From NCBI GenBank assembly GCA_023953695.1, contig JAMLJG010000017.1, positions 1 through 63,024 of the forward strand: a stretch of DNA of 63,024 nucleotides, given 5' to 3'. A program made the position numbers and the translations under genes. The first letter of the stretch is position 1, and every line of letters starts with the position of its first letter. Shown in pieces: positions 54,961 to 63,024 of this stretch. The notes beneath the pieces were generated by a model that had not been told where the DNA came from, did not search any database, and saw nothing but the letters and a program-made list of their open reading frames with translations. The stretch comes from Kiritimatiellia bacterium. Its GTDB lineage: Bacteria > Verrucomicrobiota > Kiritimatiellia > CAIVKH01.

Positions 54961-55962
54961 ATGAACATTGGCGATCCATCCTATTTGAAAGCGCTCTGGC
55001 TACTCCTGCCACTGGCCGTCCTCTGCATTGTGCTCTACCGCCGCAGAGTGCGCCTGATGCGCGCCTTCTTTGCGGCCGACGCCCTCGCAAAACTCGCCAC
55101 GGGATGGCGAGCCAAGCGCCGCGCGCGCCGCATCGCACTGTGGCTCTTTGCGATTGCGCTCCTCCTCTTTTCACTGGCCCGGCCGCAATGGGGTTTCCGA
55201 TGGGAGGAAAGCACCTCGCGCGGACTCGATATCCTCGTCTTGCTCGACACTTCGCGCAGTATGCTGGCCCAGGATTTCAAGCCCAACCGTCTGCAACAGG
55301 CCAAGTGGGGCCTGCGCGATTTCACTCGCGAATTACGCGGCGATCGAGTCGGTCTCATTCCCTTCGCAGGTGCAGCCTATCTGCAGTGCCCGCTCACAAT
55401 TGACTATGCCGCGTTCCTAATGAGCTTGGCAGATGTGCGCGTAGGCATGATCCCGCGCGGGGGCACCGCCCTCGCAACGGCGCTCAAAACCGCCATCGAA
55501 ACATTCGATAAGCAGGCGGAATCCGATCGCGTCCTCTTGCTCATCACAGATGGCGAAGACCATGAGGGCCGCATCGAAAACTGGCTGCCCGAACTCAAGG
55601 AGAAGAACATTCGCGTCTATGCAATTGGAGTCGGCTCCGCTGAGGGAGAGCCGCTCCCCGCAGCCGACGGCGGCGCGGGGTTCCAAAAGGATGCCGATGG
55701 AAAGGTCGTTCTTTCATCCTTGCATGAAGACCCGCTCCGCAAGCTGTCGCTGGAAACAGGGGGCGCATTCATTCGCGCGGCGCCCGGCGACCTCGGCCTC
55801 GATGCGCTCATCAAACAGCACCTCTCCTCTCTGACGCGCAAGGAAACTGATTCGCGTTTGGCAAAGATATGGGAGGAGCGCGCGGGCTGGTTCATCGGCC
55901 TCGCCCTGTGCGCCCTCGCGCTGGAGTCAGCGGTGCGCGAGCGCCGAGGAGGCGCGCAATGA
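54961..55962 (+). CDS. batB: BatB-like von Willebrand A membrane protein
   Basis: A 333-residue paralogue of BatA. It has an N-terminal helix (about residues 10-26), a second near 58-73, a vWA domain with LVLLDTSRSMLAQDF (DxSxS) and VLLLITDGEDHEGRI, and a C-terminal helix around 307-322. It probably pairs with BatA, with both vWA domains on the periplasmic side. The last four bases overlap the TPR gene start. Confidence 0.93.
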   Translation: MNIGDPSYLKALWLLLPLAVLCIVLYRRRVRLMRAFFAADALAKLATGWRAKRRARRIALWLFAIALLLFSLARPQWGFRWEESTSRGLDILVLLDTSRSMLAQDFKPNRLQQAKWGLRDFTRELRGDRVGLIPFAGAAYLQCPLTIDYAAFLMSLADVRVGMIPRGGTALATALKTAIETFDKQAESDRVLLLITDGEDHEGRIENWLPELKEKNIRVYAIGVGSAEGEPLPAADGGAGFQKDADGKVVLSSLHEDPLRKLSLETGGAFIRAAPGDLGLDALIKQHLSSLTRKETDSRLAKIWEERAGWFIGLALCALALESAVRERRGGAQ

Positions 55963-56675
55963 AAACGCACTGCACAATCGTCACACTGATTCTTGGTGGA
56001 CTCGCTCTCACGGCGAGCGCGGAGCCGCGGTTGGCCATGCGCGAGGGAGCACACGCATTCGAGCAGGGTCTGTTCACCAATGCCGTCGCCGCATTCGACA
56101 CCGCAGCACAGGAAGCGCCGAGCGCAGGACTGGACCCCGGAGTCGCACGCTTCAATCGGGGCGTCGCCCTCTTCCGCGATAAGCAGTGGGAGCCCGCCCA
56201 CGACACCTTTCTCTCTGCCGAAAAAACAGCCGACCTGAACCTTCAAGGCATGGCGCTCTACAACGCGGGCGTCACGCGGCTTCATCAGGTCGCCGAGGCC
56301 CTGAATGAAGGAAACGGAACCAACCTTGAGGCCCATCTCAACCAAGCCATTGATCACTTTGATCGCTCGCTGCTGATCCGGCCCGACCAGCCCAATGTTC
56401 GACTGAACTTGGAACACGCGCTGGCGCAGCGGGCCGCCCTTCATCGCGCTATTGTGGAACTCCAATCCTCGATTCAGCGGGCCGATCAATTGATCATCGC
56501 GCACGAATTCACACAAGCGCACAGCCTGCTCACCAATGCCAATCAACGTCTGGCCCCCATCCTCAAACTGGGCCGACCCGAGGCGAAAACTTTCGAACAG
56601 TATCTCAAAAGAACCGGTCAAATTGTTCAGATATTGGAGGGATCCACGAACAATCCACCGGCCATTTCGCAATGA
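55959..56675 (+). CDS. TPR-repeat protein of the Bat operon
   Basis: A 238-residue exported protein. The signal peptide ends ALTASAE near residue 22. The rest is helical with TPR-like repeats: HAFEQGLFTNAVAAFDTAAQ, FNRGVALFRDKQWEPAHDTF, LYNAGVTRLHQVAEALNEG and NQAIDHFDRSLLIRPDQPNV. It should be periplasmic and act as a scaffold for the vWA proteins. Coupled on both sides by ATGA overlaps. Confidence 0.85.
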   Translation: MKTHCTIVTLILGGLALTASAEPRLAMREGAHAFEQGLFTNAVAAFDTAAQEAPSAGLDPGVARFNRGVALFRDKQWEPAHDTFLSAEKTADLNLQGMALYNAGVTRLHQVAEALNEGNGTNLEAHLNQAIDHFDRSLLIRPDQPNVRLNLEHALAQRAALHRAIVELQSSIQRADQLIIAHEFTQAHSLLTNANQRLAPILKLGRPEAKTFEQYLKRTGQIVQILEGSTNNPPAISQ

Positions 56676-57205
56676 TTCGCATTTCCTTCATCTTGGCTCT
56701 TCTTCTCGCTGGCACAGCGCTGGCGGCCGATGACTCGTCGAAAGACTACTTCGATCACGGTGCCGAGAATTACACCCACGACGACATCGAGAAAGCACGC
56801 TCCTGGGTGGATGAAGGACTGCAACTGTATCCCGGCGACCACTCGCTCACGGCGCTAAAACAACTGCTCGAACAACAGCAACAACAGCAGCAGCAACAAA
56901 AGGATAAGAACCAACAATCGGGTCAGCAGGGGCAAGAGCAGAAGCAACAGCAGGACCAGAGTCAGAACCAGGATCAGCAGAAGGATGAGCAGCAGGAGAA
57001 GGCGCAACAACAACCTTCGCCCTCGCAGAGTGAAGTCGGCGACGAGTCGAAGACGAATGATCAGCAGATGGCGATGAGCCCCGAGGAAGCAGAGCGGATG
57101 CTGGATGCGATGCGCGAGAAAGAGGCGGCCGAGCGCGCGAGGATTGTGGAAGATCAGATTCGCCAAGAATCTCAAAAGTTGCCTATGGTGGAGAAGGATT
57201 GGTAA
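56672..57205 (+). CDS. Exported glutamine-rich protein of the Bat operon (BatC-like)
   Basis: A 177-residue exported protein. The signal peptide ends ALAADD. A short TPR-like helix pair (residues 25-68) is followed by a long Gln/Lys/Asp/Ser-rich region (about 68-130) that starts with nine consecutive Gln and is probably disordered. A final charged helix (MSPEEAERMLDAMREKEAAE) matches the C-terminal end of BatC-type proteins. The polar stretch comes from CAA/CAG codon runs. It overlaps batD by one base (TAATG). Confidence 0.85.
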   Translation: MIRISFILALLLAGTALAADDSSKDYFDHGAENYTHDDIEKARSWVDEGLQLYPGDHSLTALKQLLEQQQQQQQQQKDKNQQSGQQGQEQKQQQDQSQNQDQQKDEQQEKAQQQPSPSQSEVGDESKTNDQQMAMSPEEAERMLDAMREKEAAERARIVEDQIRQESQKLPMVEKDW

Positions 57206-58950
57206 TGAGAAATCTTCTCTATATCGCCGCACTTTTTTGCGCGACTTCCGCCGTGGCCATGGACGTTACGATGGAGATCAACCCCCGCGTTCTTCGCCTC
57301 GGCGAATCGGCCATGGGGAAGATCACGCTGCACGACGCACCCGGTGCGCCACCGCCGCGACTCCCAGCTCTTTCCGGCTTCACCGTTGAATCCATCGGGC
57401 GCGAGCAGAGCTACAGCTTTAACAATGGAGAACGGTCCTCCCAAGTCTCGTACAACTTCCGGATTACGCCCCTGGCTGCAGGCGATTTCCAAATCGGCCC
57501 CTTTCAATACGATACGGGCAGCGGGGTCATCAATATCCCTGCCATCGCCCTCCAGGTTCTTGCGCGAGGTGATCCCGCGACCGGCAGTCATGCGCAGCAC
57601 TTGGATGAATTGATGTTTGTAACCGTGACGGCGAATCCAGACGTTATCTACTCGCACCAGGCGTTTGATCTCGTTTTGAATCTCTACACACAACCCGGCC
57701 TGAACCTCAACCGCAACGTCAGCCTTTCCAACTTCGACACAACCGGCTTGTCGCTCACTCCCTTTGAGGAGCAATCCCCCACACGCGAGGCGATCAATGG
57801 CACTCTCTACGATGTTCGCCATTTCCGCACCCGCGCAACGGCAATTGCGTCCGGCACCTTTCCACTCCAGCCGCATCTCCAAGTGAATGTCATTTTCCCT
57901 GGCTTCTTCAATCGCGTCGAAACGAGGCCCCAAACCGTCGAGAGCAAGCCCTTCGCTTTGCAGATTCGCGAACTCCCCTCGGAGGGTCGGCCCACATCGT
58001 TCTCCGGCGCTGTCGGCCAGTTCTCATTCGACGTATCAGCCAAGCCCCTTCAAGCCAAAGTGGGAGACCCCATCACGCTCACACTGCGCATTCAAGGACG
58101 CGGGAATATGGATGCAGTCAGTGCGCCCTCGTTTGCGATCCCTGACAGTTTCCGCAGCTATGACGCGCGCCTTGTTGACCAGCAGCCCAACGCGGGACTG
58201 AAGGTGTTTGAACAAGTATTGATCCCAAGAAATGCCTCGGTCTCGGAGATCCCGGCGGTTTCCTTCTCCTACTTCGATCCCGAGCGCCAGCGGTATGAAA
58301 CGCTTGTGCGCGGCCCGTTCCCGCTCACCCTCTCCGCCGCAGGAGCCGCAAGCTCAGCCGCCGTCATTCAATCGCCAAACCCCGCCACCCCGGCCCCTAC
58401 AAAGCCACTGGGGCATGATTTGGTCTATCTCAAGCACGCGCCTAAACACTGGCAGCAGAAAACAACGCCGACGCCCCAAGCAACGGCCATTCGGCTTGCG
58501 GTGAACACCCTTCCCGCTCTCGCGCTAATCGCAATATTCGGGTATGTGCGCCGACGCGAACACGCGGAGCGGAATCCACTTGAGATACTGCGTCGCCAAG
58601 CGCCCCGCAGCGCGCGCTCCGCACTGGCGCGCAGCGGTGCGCTCGCCAAAAAGGGCGATGTGCATGGCGCAGCGCAGGCACTTTCCGACGCGCTGAATCA
58701 ATTCTTTGGCCCGCTACTCAATTTGCCTCCCGGCCAGCTCTCCGCCGATGTTGTTTGCCAGCGAATGCGCTCCAACGGCCTCTCAGAAGCTCAATGCGCA
58801 GCTCTCCACGAGGTGTTCTCTGTTTGCGATCACTTGCGGTATAGCGGGTCGAGCGCGGCCGACAAGAGCGCAGACTCCACACGCGATTTGGAGCGCATCA
58901 CCCTGCAACTTGCGGATCTCCTGCCCGCCTGCCAAAAGGTGTCGAAATGA
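57205..58950 (+). CDS. batD: BatD-like oxygen-tolerance protein
   Basis: A 581-residue exported protein. The signal peptide ends ATSAVAMD, followed by a large beta-rich BatD region with tandem immunoglobulin-like parts (LRLGESAMGKITLHDAPG, AKVGDPITLTLRIQGRGNMD). A membrane helix lies near 430-446 (NTLPALALIAIFGYV) and then a cytoplasmic helical tail to the C-terminus. It would hold the periplasmic part of the complex. The ATG at 57205 overlaps the previous stop; the last four bases overlap batE. Confidence 0.93.
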   Translation: MRNLLYIAALFCATSAVAMDVTMEINPRVLRLGESAMGKITLHDAPGAPPPRLPALSGFTVESIGREQSYSFNNGERSSQVSYNFRITPLAAGDFQIGPFQYDTGSGVINIPAIALQVLARGDPATGSHAQHLDELMFVTVTANPDVIYSHQAFDLVLNLYTQPGLNLNRNVSLSNFDTTGLSLTPFEEQSPTREAINGTLYDVRHFRTRATAIASGTFPLQPHLQVNVIFPGFFNRVETRPQTVESKPFALQIRELPSEGRPTSFSGAVGQFSFDVSAKPLQAKVGDPITLTLRIQGRGNMDAVSAPSFAIPDSFRSYDARLVDQQPNAGLKVFEQVLIPRNASVSEIPAVSFSYFDPERQRYETLVRGPFPLTLSAAGAASSAAVIQSPNPATPAPTKPLGHDLVYLKHAPKHWQQKTTPTPQATAIRLAVNTLPALALIAIFGYVRRREHAERNPLEILRRQAPRSARSALARSGALAKKGDVHGAAQALSDALNQFFGPLLNLPPGQLSADVVCQRMRSNGLSEAQCAALHEVFSVCDHLRYSGSSAADKSADSTRDLERITLQLADLLPACQKVSK

Positions 58951-59690
58951 AACGACTCCTCCTACTCGCGATGCTCGTTCTTTCCTGCAGCGCCTTCGCT
59001 GCCAACACCCGCGCACCGGACAAGACCTTCGAAGCAGCGCGCGAATCGTATGATGCGGGAAACTACGCCGATGCGGTTGCCCGATACGACGAACTGATCG
59101 CCGATGGCTGGCAAACGCCGGAACTCTACTTCAACCGCGGCAATGCGCTTGCACGTCTCAACGAAACGGGAGAGGCAATCGCCAGCTATCAGACCGCGCT
59201 CCTGCTCAATCCGCGCGACGCCGACATTGCGGCAAACCTCAAATTCGTTCGCAATCGAGCGGGATTACCTGTGCCCAAGCACACCCTTCTCCATCGCACC
59301 TTGGGCCTTCTCACGCCGCAACAATGGCGCACAACGGCCATTGCAGTGTGGTGGGTGTTCGCGGCGTTGCTTTGCGCCTACTGGATCGTTCCCCATCGAG
59401 TGGATTGGCTCCGCCAAGCCTGGACACTCGCACTCCTCGCTCTCCTGATCGCAGTTGCGGGCCGCGCATATGCATGGCAGCAGACGCGCGCCCCCTTGGT
59501 CATCGTGACCGAAAAGGGCGCGCAAGCACTCTACGCCCCCCTCCCGGATGCCACACACTTCTTCGATACGCCCGAAGGGACAACGCTCCGCCTTGTCGAA
59601 CAAACGGGCGCCTGGTTGCGCGTTCGCTCGGACTCGCAAATTGGCTGGATTCCCGCCGCATCCTGCGCCATTCTTCGTGTGGCGCGTTAG
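58947..59690 (+). CDS. batE: BatE-like TPR and SH3 domain membrane protein
   Basis: A 247-residue protein. The signal peptide ends SSAFAAN, then TPR repeats (TFEAARESYDAGNYADAVAR, LYFNRGNALARLNETGEAIA), two membrane helices near residues 130-147 and 155-172, and a C-terminal bacterial SH3 domain (ALYAPLPDATHFFDTPEGTT through SQIGWIPAAS). It is the last gene of the bat operon. SH3 domains of this kind bind peptidoglycan or peptides, suggesting a wall contact. Confidence 0.9.
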   Translation: MKRLLLLAMLVLSCSAFAANTRAPDKTFEAARESYDAGNYADAVARYDELIADGWQTPELYFNRGNALARLNETGEAIASYQTALLLNPRDADIAANLKFVRNRAGLPVPKHTLLHRTLGLLTPQQWRTTAIAVWWVFAALLCAYWIVPHRVDWLRQAWTLALLALLIAVAGRAYAWQQTRAPLVIVTEKGAQALYAPLPDATHFFDTPEGTTLRLVEQTGAWLRVRSDSQIGWIPAASCAILRVAR

Positions 59691-59717
59691 GGCAGAACGT
59701 GCTAGTGTGAACTCGTT

Positions 59718-59927
59718 GTGAAAAACATCCCAGGTCATTCCGTCCGTGGGCTTTGCATCACAGGGGCGCTCATCTTAGCGATCGGCGCCGTCGTGGTCTA
59801 CGCTCTTCAGGAGCGCGGCTCTTTCTACACAAAAGAGGAAAATATTCGTCTAGTCATCATGCTCGCAACGGTCGGGGCGGGCATCTGTTTCATCGCCGCA
59901 ACAGCGCGCTGGTGGATGCGTCGTTGA
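59718..59927 (+). CDS. Small two-helix membrane protein
   Basis: A 69-residue protein starting at GTG. Two hydrophobic helices (about residues 11-29 and 44-62) are joined by a short polar loop (QERGSFYTKEEN). There is no recognisable domain. It lies 27 bp after batE and could be read through from that operon. It is convergent with alr, with 6 bp between the stops. Confidence 0.6.
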   Translation: MKNIPGHSVRGLCITGALILAIGAVVVYALQERGSFYTKEENIRLVIMLATVGAGICFIAATARWWMRR

Positions 59928-59933
59928 GGATTC

Positions 59934-61061
59934 TCAAAGCGGCAAACTGGGTGCGCTGATATAGTGACGTTCACAATTTGCATGGATACTGGTGAGAATC
60001 TCGTAGGGAATCGTTCTCGCCAAACGGGCCAGTTCATCCGCCCAAATGGATTCGCCGCCCTGTTGCCCGATCAAAACGGCCTCATCTCCTGCCGCCACGT
60101 CCGCATCTGCCCCACAGTCCACGGTTATCCAATTCATACTCACGCGACCCACCACGGCACATCGGCGGCCGCAGATCAGCACAAAGCCTTTGCTGCTCAA
60201 AGCGCGGTGATAGCCGTCCACATAGCCGACAGCCAGCGTGGCCAGGGTGGTCGGCGCCGGCGTCGTGTAGGTCGTGTAATACCCGACGCCAAAGTTGGCG
60301 GGCACCTTCTTAACCTGCATCACACCCGTGCGCCACTGGAGGACCGGGTCCGTCGAAATACGGATTCCACTCCCCTGCGTGCCATAACCGTAGGCGGCAA
60401 CGCCGACGCGTACCCCGTCCAAATCCCAATCGGGCTGGTAAAGAAAGGCGCGGCTGCTCGATACATGGCGAAACAATTTTGTGGACGATTTTCTGCAGAT
60501 TTGGTCATCAATCCCACGAAACCGCTCCATCTGCTCTGGCCCCAATGACGGCTTGCGCGGTTCAACGGACGCAAAATGCGTGCAGAGCCCCGCGATCTCG
60601 AGCCCAGGCTCGCGAGACAATTTCTCGTAGACTGAAACAGCCTCCTGCCACGGCACGCCGAAGCGCCCCATCCCCGTATCCACCTTCAAATGCGCCTGTA
60701 AAACCTCGCCACGCGACGCCGCCGCCAACGCCAACGCGCGGCCCTGCGCCTCGTCCACCACAACGGGTATTAGCCGATGATCCAGCAAAGCGCGAACGTC
60801 GCTCGGCATCACCGCCCCCAAAACCAAAATCTGAGCGTCCTCGCACGCGGCTCGCACCTGGATCGCCTCGCGAACATACGCCACGGCAAACCAGCGCACC
60901 CCGGAACGCGCGGCCTGACGCGACACGGGGATCAAACCGTGCCCATACGCATTCGCCTTCGCCACGAGCATCAAGGAAGTGCGCGGCCCCAGCGCTTGGC
61001 GCATGGTGCGCAGATTCCGGTCGAGAACAGCGAGATCAATTTGAATCCATGGAGCAAGCAC
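59934..61061 (-). CDS. alr: Alanine racemase
   Basis: A 375-residue pyridoxal-phosphate enzyme that makes D-alanine for peptidoglycan. The cofactor lysine is in LMLVAKANAYGHG near residue 36, and the catalytic tyrosine is in GVGYYTTYTTPAPT near residue 260. Length is normal. The only sensible start is the GTG at 61061, giving MLAPWIQIDLAVLDRNL, the conserved N-terminus. That start is 14 nt from the 3' CCA end of tRNA-Arg on the same strand, leaving almost no leader and no space for a separate promoter, so alr is probably transcribed together with the tRNA. Confidence 0.95.
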   Translation of the reverse strand: MLAPWIQIDLAVLDRNLRTMRQALGPRTSLMLVAKANAYGHGLIPVSRQAARSGVRWFAVAYVREAIQVRAACEDAQILVLGAVMPSDVRALLDHRLIPVVVDEAQGRALALAAASRGEVLQAHLKVDTGMGRFGVPWQEAVSVYEKLSREPGLEIAGLCTHFASVEPRKPSLGPEQMERFRGIDDQICRKSSTKLFRHVSSSRAFLYQPDWDLDGVRVGVAAYGYGTQGSGIRISTDPVLQWRTGVMQVKKVPANFGVGYYTTYTTPAPTTLATLAVGYVDGYHRALSSKGFVLICGRRCAVVGRVSMNWITVDCGADADVAAGDEAVLIGQQGGESIWADELARLARTIPYEILTSIHANCERHYISAPSLPL

Positions 61062-61075
61062 GACACAACCTAATC

Positions 61076-61152
<77 letters not shown>

Positions 61153-61217
61153 CCCACAATTCCTTCAATGAGTCTGTACGATACGCAGATGATGTTTTTT
61201 CGCAACCGACTTCACAA

Positions 61218-62381
61218 TCAACCAGAAATCCGAGCGAATCCGCGTTTTCCAGCCCGAACAACCATTCCTGGCCGAACGGCCACATTCGCGCGCGGGTCAG
61301 ATATCCGCTGATCCTCGATCCGGACGGCCCCCTGCTCCACCAACCGCTTGGCTTCGCCATTGCTCGCGGCCAACTGACATTTCACCAGCAAAGCGACAAT
61401 GCCCAACTCCGCCTCCGCGATGGCAAACTCGGGAATGTCATTCGGCAACTCGCTCTGCGAGAATACCCGCGCAAACTCCGCCGATGCCTCCCCCGCGGCC
61501 GCCGCGCCATGGAAGCGGGCCACAACCCGCTTCGCCAGTTCATCCTTGGCCTTTCGCGGATGCAATTCCTTCTGGCGCGCCACTTCCGCGTCGCTCAGAC
61601 ACAGCACCAGTGAATAGTAGCGCCACATCAACTCATCGCTGATGGACATGATCTTTCCGAACATATCGCGCGCCGCATCGGTGACGCCAATGTAATTCCC
61701 CAAACTCTTGCTCATCTTCTGGACGCCATCCAATCCTTCGAGCAACGGGAGCGTCATCACCACTTGCGGAGGCTGTCCAAACTCTTTCTGAAGCTCGCGC
61801 CCGAGCAAGAGGTTGAACAACTGATCCGTTCCCCCCAGCTCGACATCCGCCTTCACCATCACCGAATCATACGCCTGAATCAGCGGGTAGAGAAACTCCA
61901 CCAGCGAGATCGGCGCATTCTCGGAATAGCGCTTCGAAAAGTCCTCCCGCGCCAACATTTGGGCCACGGTAACGTTGGCCGCCAGTCGAACCACCTCGCT
62001 GAAATCCATCGGCGCGAGCCATTCGGAATTGAAGCGTACTTCGGTCTTCTCTGGGTCCAAAATCCGAAACACTTGCTTCTTATACGTTTCCGCATTCTGC
62101 ATCACTTGATCGTGCGAAAGCGGCTTGCGCGTCTGAGATCGCCCGGAAGGATCGCCGATCATGGCGGTAAATGACCCAATGATGAACACGACGGTGTGTC
62201 CGGCGTCTTGGAACTCGCGGAGTTTGTTCAGCCCGACAACGTGGCCGAGATGCAAATCCGGAGCCGATGGATCGGCGCCATATTTAATGCGTAGCGGGCG
62301 ATTTTCTTTGAGCTTCGCCTCAAGCTCCGCGCGCGAGATTAGATCCACACAACGCGCAGAAAGTTGTTCAAAAGCGCTCAT
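61218..62381 (-). CDS. tyrS: Tyrosyl-tRNA synthetase
   Basis: A 387-residue class I synthetase. HLGH (44-47) stands for the HIGH motif and KMSKS is present near residue 230. Matching segments are KYGADPSAPDLHLGH, GDPSGRSQTRKPL and VELGGTDQLFNLLLGRELQ. The C-terminal 70 residues are an S4 RNA-binding domain (VRIEDQRISDPRANV). The internal ATG at 62381 begins the conserved N-terminus; the frame upstream is open but not conserved in form. Confidence 0.96.
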   Translation of the reverse strand: MSAFEQLSARCVDLISRAELEAKLKENRPLRIKYGADPSAPDLHLGHVVGLNKLREFQDAGHTVVFIIGSFTAMIGDPSGRSQTRKPLSHDQVMQNAETYKKQVFRILDPEKTEVRFNSEWLAPMDFSEVVRLAANVTVAQMLAREDFSKRYSENAPISLVEFLYPLIQAYDSVMVKADVELGGTDQLFNLLLGRELQKEFGQPPQVVMTLPLLEGLDGVQKMSKSLGNYIGVTDAARDMFGKIMSISDELMWRYYSLVLCLSDAEVARQKELHPRKAKDELAKRVVARFHGAAAAGEASAEFARVFSQSELPNDIPEFAIAEAELGIVALLVKCQLAASNGEAKRLVEQGAVRIEDQRISDPRANVAVRPGMVVRAGKRGFARISG

Positions 62382-62477
62382 GTGCCGACAATGCCACAGG
62401 AGGGGAATCCAGGGCAACACGCCATGTGAAACAAAGATTCAGCCTCTCCGCAGCCCTGCCGCCACAGCGAAAACACG

Positions 62478-62906
62478 CTAGGACCGCAGGCGGCGGATCG
62501 CGCTTTCCAGCGCATGCCAGGGCATCGTGGCGCACTTCACGCGCAAGGGATACTGCCGCACGCCGCTCAGCGCCGTCAAATCGCCCAACTCCGATTCCGA
62601 AAGGACGGGTCCGCCGCGCATCATTTCAATGAGGGAATCGGAAAACTTCATCACCGCCGTGATCGGTTGCCCCACGACTCGCTCCGCCATCATGGAGGCA
62701 GAGGCCGAGCAGATTGCGCAACCTTGGCAGTCAATCTCCACATCGGCGACCTGGTCACCTTCCAAGCGGGCGTTCAACTTGATGTGGTCGCCGCAGGTCG
62801 GATTCTCCTCATTAACGAGCGCCTCGTCTTCTGCGATGATGCGAGCATGGCGCGGGTGCTTGTAGTGATCCAGAATGATCTCCTGGTAGATTTCATCGAG
62901 TTGCAC
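62478..62906 (-). CDS. sufU: Iron-sulfur cluster assembly scaffold/sulfurtransferase SufU
   Basis: A 142-residue zinc-type SufU. Likely zinc ligands are C38 and D40 (NPTCGD), C63 (QGCAICSASASMM) and C127 (RVKCATMPWHAL). SufU takes sulfur from SufS and passes it to the cluster machinery. The C-terminal RVKCATMPWHALESAI end is typical. It starts at a GTG and overlaps the sufS stop by 14 bp, which fixes the sufS-sufU order. Confidence 0.95.
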   Translation of the reverse strand: MQLDEIYQEIILDHYKHPRHARIIAEDEALVNEENPTCGDHIKLNARLEGDQVADVEIDCQGCAICSASASMMAERVVGQPITAVMKFSDSLIEMMRGGPVLSESELGDLTALSGVRQYPLRVKCATMPWHALESAIRRLRS

Positions 62907-63024
62907 GAGAGAAGAACTCCTGCACGCGCCTCAGCGATTTGACGGCGGCATCAATCTCATCGCGCGTATTGTAGAAATAGACGGAGATTCGGCTCAGCGC
63001 AGTCACCCCGCGCTTCTTCATCAA
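62893..63024 (-). CDS. sufS: Cysteine desulfurase SufS, C-terminal fragment (truncated by the window)
   Basis: The last 43 codons of a minus-strand frame that continues past the window end. The peptide MKKRGVTALSRISVYFYNTR followed by DEIDAAVKSLRRVQEFF is the usual C-terminal end of SufS/NifS-like pyridoxal-phosphate enzymes. Its stop lies inside sufU, consistent with a sufS-sufU operon. Confidence 0.85.
   Translation of the reverse strand: MMKKRGVTALSRISVYFYNTRDEIDAAVKSLRRVQEFFSRATR

Noticed and set aside
56866..56905. CAA/CAG run as a CRISPR or tandem repeat locus
   Set aside because: It is a codon run inside the Q-rich protein with no spacer structure.

Overview
This window comes from a Gram-negative, lipopolysaccharide-making bacterium of fairly high G+C. 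It has kdsB and rfaE1 (KDO and heptose), TamA/TamB, a secretin and several lipoproteins. The best guess is the PVC superphylum, Verrucomicrobiota or Kiritimatiellota. This rests on dispersed TTCCAA-N3-TTGGAA palindromes between genes, a YbeY whose third zinc His is Asp, and the overall gene content. It is an inference; no rRNA is present to confirm it.

Region 1 (1-32.6 kb) is mostly chromosomal backbone: conserved unknowns, an aldose epimerase, a membrane urate hydroxylase with cytochrome c tail, a lone secretin, tamA-tamB, a TRAP transporter split into two convergent pieces around an SGNH hydrolase, a TrzA/MtaD-type deaminase, a LysM lipoprotein, an M29 aminopeptidase, gdhA, a peptidase-holA-DUF3108-rfaE1-kdsB operon, HIT-phoH-ybeY, serS, and a lipoprotein that looks like a dead archaemetzincin.

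Region 2 (32.7-43.7 kb) begins with tRNA-Leu(CAA) and tRNA-Gly(CCC), followed by a cluster of hairpins. Then comes an eight-gene minus-strand defence operon: HTH regulator, hsdM, DUF1016 nuclease, hsdS, reverse transcriptase, DUF6978-like, DUF1828/1829-like and hsdR. Every junction overlaps or is nearly abutting, so the reverse transcriptase and its two small partners are built into a type I restriction-modification operon. This is the best candidate for an undescribed system here. It has base composition unlike its flanks and no integrase.

Region 3 (43.9-49.7 kb) is a minus-strand redox module: an AraC regulator, a Tat-exported aldo/keto reductase, an exported cupin, an exported carboxymuconolactone-decarboxylase-like protein, a zinc alcohol dehydrogenase and a cytoplasmic aldo/keto reductase. 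It is bracketed by two near-identical 116/124-bp direct repeats, and two 10-bp direct repeats 20 bp apart lie upstream of its first structural gene.

Region 4 (49.8-63 kb) carries a small exported protein, trmL, a tightly coupled Bat (aerotolerance-type) operon (moxR, DUF58, membrane lipoprotein, batA, batB, TPR, Q-rich, batD, batE), and on the minus strand sufS (partial)-sufU, tyrS, tRNA-Arg(TCT) and alr. The alr start lies only 14 nt from the tRNA 3' end.
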